A DNA stretch of 64,000 bases from Rhynchopus euleeides. Taxonomy: Eukaryota; Euglenozoa; Diplonemea; Diplonemida; Diplonemidae. Shown here in pieces: positions 61,881-64,000 of this stretch. Each line of letters starts with the position of its first letter. Within the stretch, counting starts at the first letter, position 1. The notes below the pieces were generated by a model that was not told the DNA's origin, did not search any database, and was given only the letters and a program-made list of their open reading frames with translations. The stretch lies in the NCBI GenBank assembly GCA_963210315.1, contig OY723323.1, forward strand, positions 620,001-684,000, in the 5' to 3' direction. The position numbers and the translations under genes are program-made.

Positions 61881-64000
61881 ATGCCGCCCAGCAGAGCGCC
61901 GCTGCGCAGCGCTCTGCTGCTGGCCACCACCAGCGGTGCTCTCGGGTTCCTCATCGACAACCTGAAGCCCTCCTCTGTAGGTCTCGGGGGCGGGCAGCAG
62001 CTGACCATCATGGGCGAGGGCTTCTCTGGCGACTCGTTCCTCGGGGCGAACCGGGCGTACATCGGGGAGGAGGAGTGCGAGGTGATGGAGGAATTCACCA
62101 CGGAGAGCAGGCTGGTCTGCAAGCGCACCCCTCCGGCGCACGGGGCTGCCGCAACGGCGGATCCCATGGGGGTCCGTTACACCGCACCTTCGTCCGTCTC
62201 CACAAAGGTTAACGTCAACGTGGATGGGCGTTGGGTGACCCGCACAGAATCATTAACATACTCCAGTGGGATGACAGCATACGTGGAGGGTTTGAGCCAC
62301 GTCAGTATATACGGAGGGACTTTCTACTTCAGAGGGGGGCTTATATCGAGATATCCCGCGCAGTATCGGGTAGAGCTGGGGGACCAGGTCCGCTGCAGCA
62401 CCCTGGAGCTGATGGAGGGTGGGAACATCGAGGCGTTTGCCGAGGAGCCCAACACGGAGCGGCACTTCGCATGCGCCCCGCAGGAAAACGACGCGGGGTT
62501 CCACAACGCATCCGTTGCGCTCGAGGAGGACCTCATGTCGCAGTCCGTCGACACAGGGGCGGGGGAAGGGGCCCCGCCTGCGGACGCAGTTGGTGCCGCA
62601 CTCCCCTCTCAGGCAGATCTGCCCGACCTCTTCAAGATGAACCACGAAGGCCTTGTCTACCAGGTGGTGCACCACCCCTCGGTGAAGGAGGCACGCCCCC
62701 TGCGCAGCTCCACCCTGGGCGGGACCCTCCTGACGCTCGACGGAGAAGGCTTCTCCCAGAACGACACGGAGAACATCGTGACTGTGGGGGATCAGGATTG
62801 CGCCGTCCTCTCCTCCTCCCCGACCCGCATCGTCTGCGAGGTTGCGGCTGCTCCCGAGTCCTCCCCGGGGTCATGCTCGTCATGCCCTTCCGCCTGCTGC
62901 AAGCCTGGGTCAGCTGGGCTCCTCCACCACCGCTGGCCGATGCACAAAGGAAAATCATCCGGAGACGGCGACGGAGGCGATGGTGACGGAGGTGACGGCG
63001 ACGGCGACGGAGACGGAGACGGCGATGGGGACGGCGCAGTGGGAAACCCCTCCTACATCGCCTACCCGGGACTGATTGCAGTGGCAAAGTCGCATACGCC
63101 GGAGGCACGGGTATGGGAGGAAGATCTCTCCGACTGGGATATTTTGAAGTTTGGGACACACTTCCAGAAGAGCGGGGTTATCTCCTCAGGGGATGAGGCG
63201 CGAACCGCAGAGAAGGACCGCCCTCACGACGTCATCAACGTCATCTCCGGGTTCTTCATCCCACCCTACACCGGAGACTACCAGTTCTATGCCAGCGGGA
63301 ATGACTTTGTCGACCTTTACCTGCAGCAGGAGGGGTCGTCATCACTTTCCCTCATCGCGCGTGCGAACCAATCCGTCAACATCCGCGCCGGGAGGTATTA
63401 CAGCGCAGGGTCCACAGGGGGGACCCCCTCGGTCAGCGCCCCCATCGCGCTGACGGAGGGTGTGGGTGTATACCTGGAGGTGCACCACGCAGACCACACC
63501 GGGGACAACTTCTTCCACATCGGGGTGTCGCACGGGGGGGACATCGTGACCTGTGCCAACTGCACGGGGCTCAACCCCTATCACACGGTGCCCGCGATGG
63601 CGACGGTGCAGGGGAGCGCCATCACGGTGGAGGGGAAGCGCGTCGGGATCCCCTCCAGATCGGAGTGCGACTTCGACATCGGGTCTGCCGTGGAGCAGCG
63701 CCTGGGGAAGGGGGCGCACGTGATTGGCGGGGGGGTCTCGGAGGGGGAGACGTGCCGCTACTTCATCCATGTCTTCCGCCCACAGGGCCCCATCGCCTTC
63801 GAAGGCGACGGCGTCGAGACACTCCTCCGAGGAAGCCACGACTGGTTCTACGAGCCAATCCCTCTCTATATGCTCCGCACCCCGGTCGCCACAGGGAACG
63901 CCCCGATCTCCATCTCCGTCAACGACATCCCGGCGGTGCACAACCGCACGGCGGGGCTCCATGTCGAATTCTCCGCCTCCCTGATCTCCGGCGCATCCTC
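61881..64000 (+). CDS. Secreted IPT/TIG-PA14 protein, fibrocystin-L-like (3' truncated)
   Basis: Open from ATG 61881 to the window end, 706 residues, no stop. An N-terminal signal peptide is likely (SALLLATTSGALGF). An IPT/TIG domain follows (about 25-110: SSVGLGGGQQLTIMGEGFSG, CEV...RLVCKRTPP) and a second at about 268-322 (STLGGTLLTLDGEGFSQN, VTVGDQDCAV). Residues 355-388 are a Gly-Asp repeat from GGCGACGGA-type triplets. A PA14 domain occupies about 395-560, with GFFIPPYTGDYQFYASGNDF as its signature (458-477). The order IPT, IPT, PA14 is that of fibrocystin-L (PKHD1L1) and related surface proteins, which bind ligands or carbohydrates. A surface or secreted location is inferred. Family members are thousands of residues long, so most of the gene is outside the window. 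No intron is needed in the visible part. Confidence 0.88.
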   Translation, partial: MPPSRAPLRSALLLATTSGALGFLIDNLKPSSVGLGGGQQLTIMGEGFSGDSFLGANRAYIGEEECEVMEEFTTESRLVCKRTPPAHGAAATADPMGVRYTAPSSVSTKVNVNVDGRWVTRTESLTYSSGMTAYVEGLSHVSIYGGTFYFRGGLISRYPAQYRVELGDQVRCSTLELMEGGNIEAFAEEPNTERHFACAPQENDAGFHNASVALEEDLMSQSVDTGAGEGAPPADAVGAALPSQADLPDLFKMNHEGLVYQVVHHPSVKEARPLRSSTLGGTLLTLDGEGFSQNDTENIVTVGDQDCAVLSSSPTRIVCEVAAAPESSPGSCSSCPSACCKPGSAGLLHHRWPMHKGKSSGDGDGGDGDGGDGDGDGDGDGDGDGAVGNPSYIAYPGLIAVAKSHTPEARVWEEDLSDWDILKFGTHFQKSGVISSGDEARTAEKDRPHDVINVISGFFIPPYTGDYQFYASGNDFVDLYLQQEGSSSLSLIARANQSVNIRAGRYYSAGSTGGTPSVSAPIALTEGVGVYLEVHHADHTGDNFFHIGVSHGGDIVTCANCTGLNPYHTVPAMATVQGSAITVEGKRVGIPSRSECDFDIGSAVEQRLGKGAHVIGGGVSEGETCRYFIHVFRPQGPIAFEGDGVETLLRGSHDWFYEPIPLYMLRTPVATGNAPISISVNDIPAVHNRTAGLHVEFSASLISGAS

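Noticed and set aside
62231..62986. 251-codon + frame within the IPT-PA14 gene
   Set aside because: Out of frame with the domain-bearing reading frame; Gly/Arg-rich shadow.

Overview
The window is protist nuclear DNA, most likely from a euglenozoan and probably a diplonemid. The main evidence is the gene at 2775-4469. Its N-terminal domain, paired EF-hands and long coiled coil match the trypanosomatid flagellar-pocket-collar protein BILBO1 in order, spacing and length, and it has the strongly conserved stretch TDYCQLYxFQPPNxWHKE. All nine recognisable host genes lie on the + strand, as expected for unidirectional euglenozoan gene arrays. Five of them carry conventional cis-introns (14 in total), which kinetoplastids almost never have but diplonemids and euglenids do. 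No spliced-leader gene, rRNA or tRNA was seen, so the assignment is an inference.

Host genes in order (all +): 1-243, the end of a low-complexity protein; 2775-4469, BILBO1-like; 6503-7921, an RNPS1-like RRM protein with an Arg/Asp-rich tail (3 exons); 8482-11030, a coiled-coil protein (4 exons); 17166-18796, an unrecognised basic protein (3 exons); 19694-20896, a ubiquitin-like/WD40 protein; 29660-31772, an EHD-type dynamin-family GTPase with membrane segments (5 exons); 42350-45055, a helical-repeat protein (4 exons); 61881 to the window end, a secreted IPT/TIG-PA14 protein resembling fibrocystin-L. Themes are flagellum and cytoskeleton, RNA processing, membrane remodelling and cell surface. 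They do not form one pathway. Coding DNA is GC-rich. Spacers are full of C/G homopolymers and GT/CA runs.

Most of the remaining sequence is mobile DNA, deeply nested at 32.2-41.1 kb and 48.0-61.7 kb. Families were defined from termini and, where possible, target-site duplications (TSDs): (i) CACGGTG-ended elements, 2-bp TSD, six insertions from 153 bp to 11 kb; (ii) CCGTA-ended elements, TA TSD, eight insertions, most of them inside family (i); (iii) long-inverted-repeat elements ending TAGGGGGGGTCA, two copies, each split by a family (i) insertion in its right arm; (iv) an autonomous-looking hAT transposon with an 861-residue transposase; (v) hAT-like non-autonomous elements with about 8-bp TSDs; (vi) a CAGGC-ended element with 9-bp TSDs, two copies; (vii) a 109-bp MITE, one copy inside an intron; (viii) a dispersed 50-bp hairpin repeat that usually occurs in pairs.

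The most interesting candidate is a two-copy element (14.2-15.4 kb and 22.4-23.6 kb) with about 350-bp direct terminal repeats. It sits in GT/CA microsatellites, and every terminal repeat carries what looks like a type I hammerhead ribozyme with a minimal stem III. That architecture resembles non-autonomous Penelope-like elements or retrozymes. I know of no description of it from this lineage.
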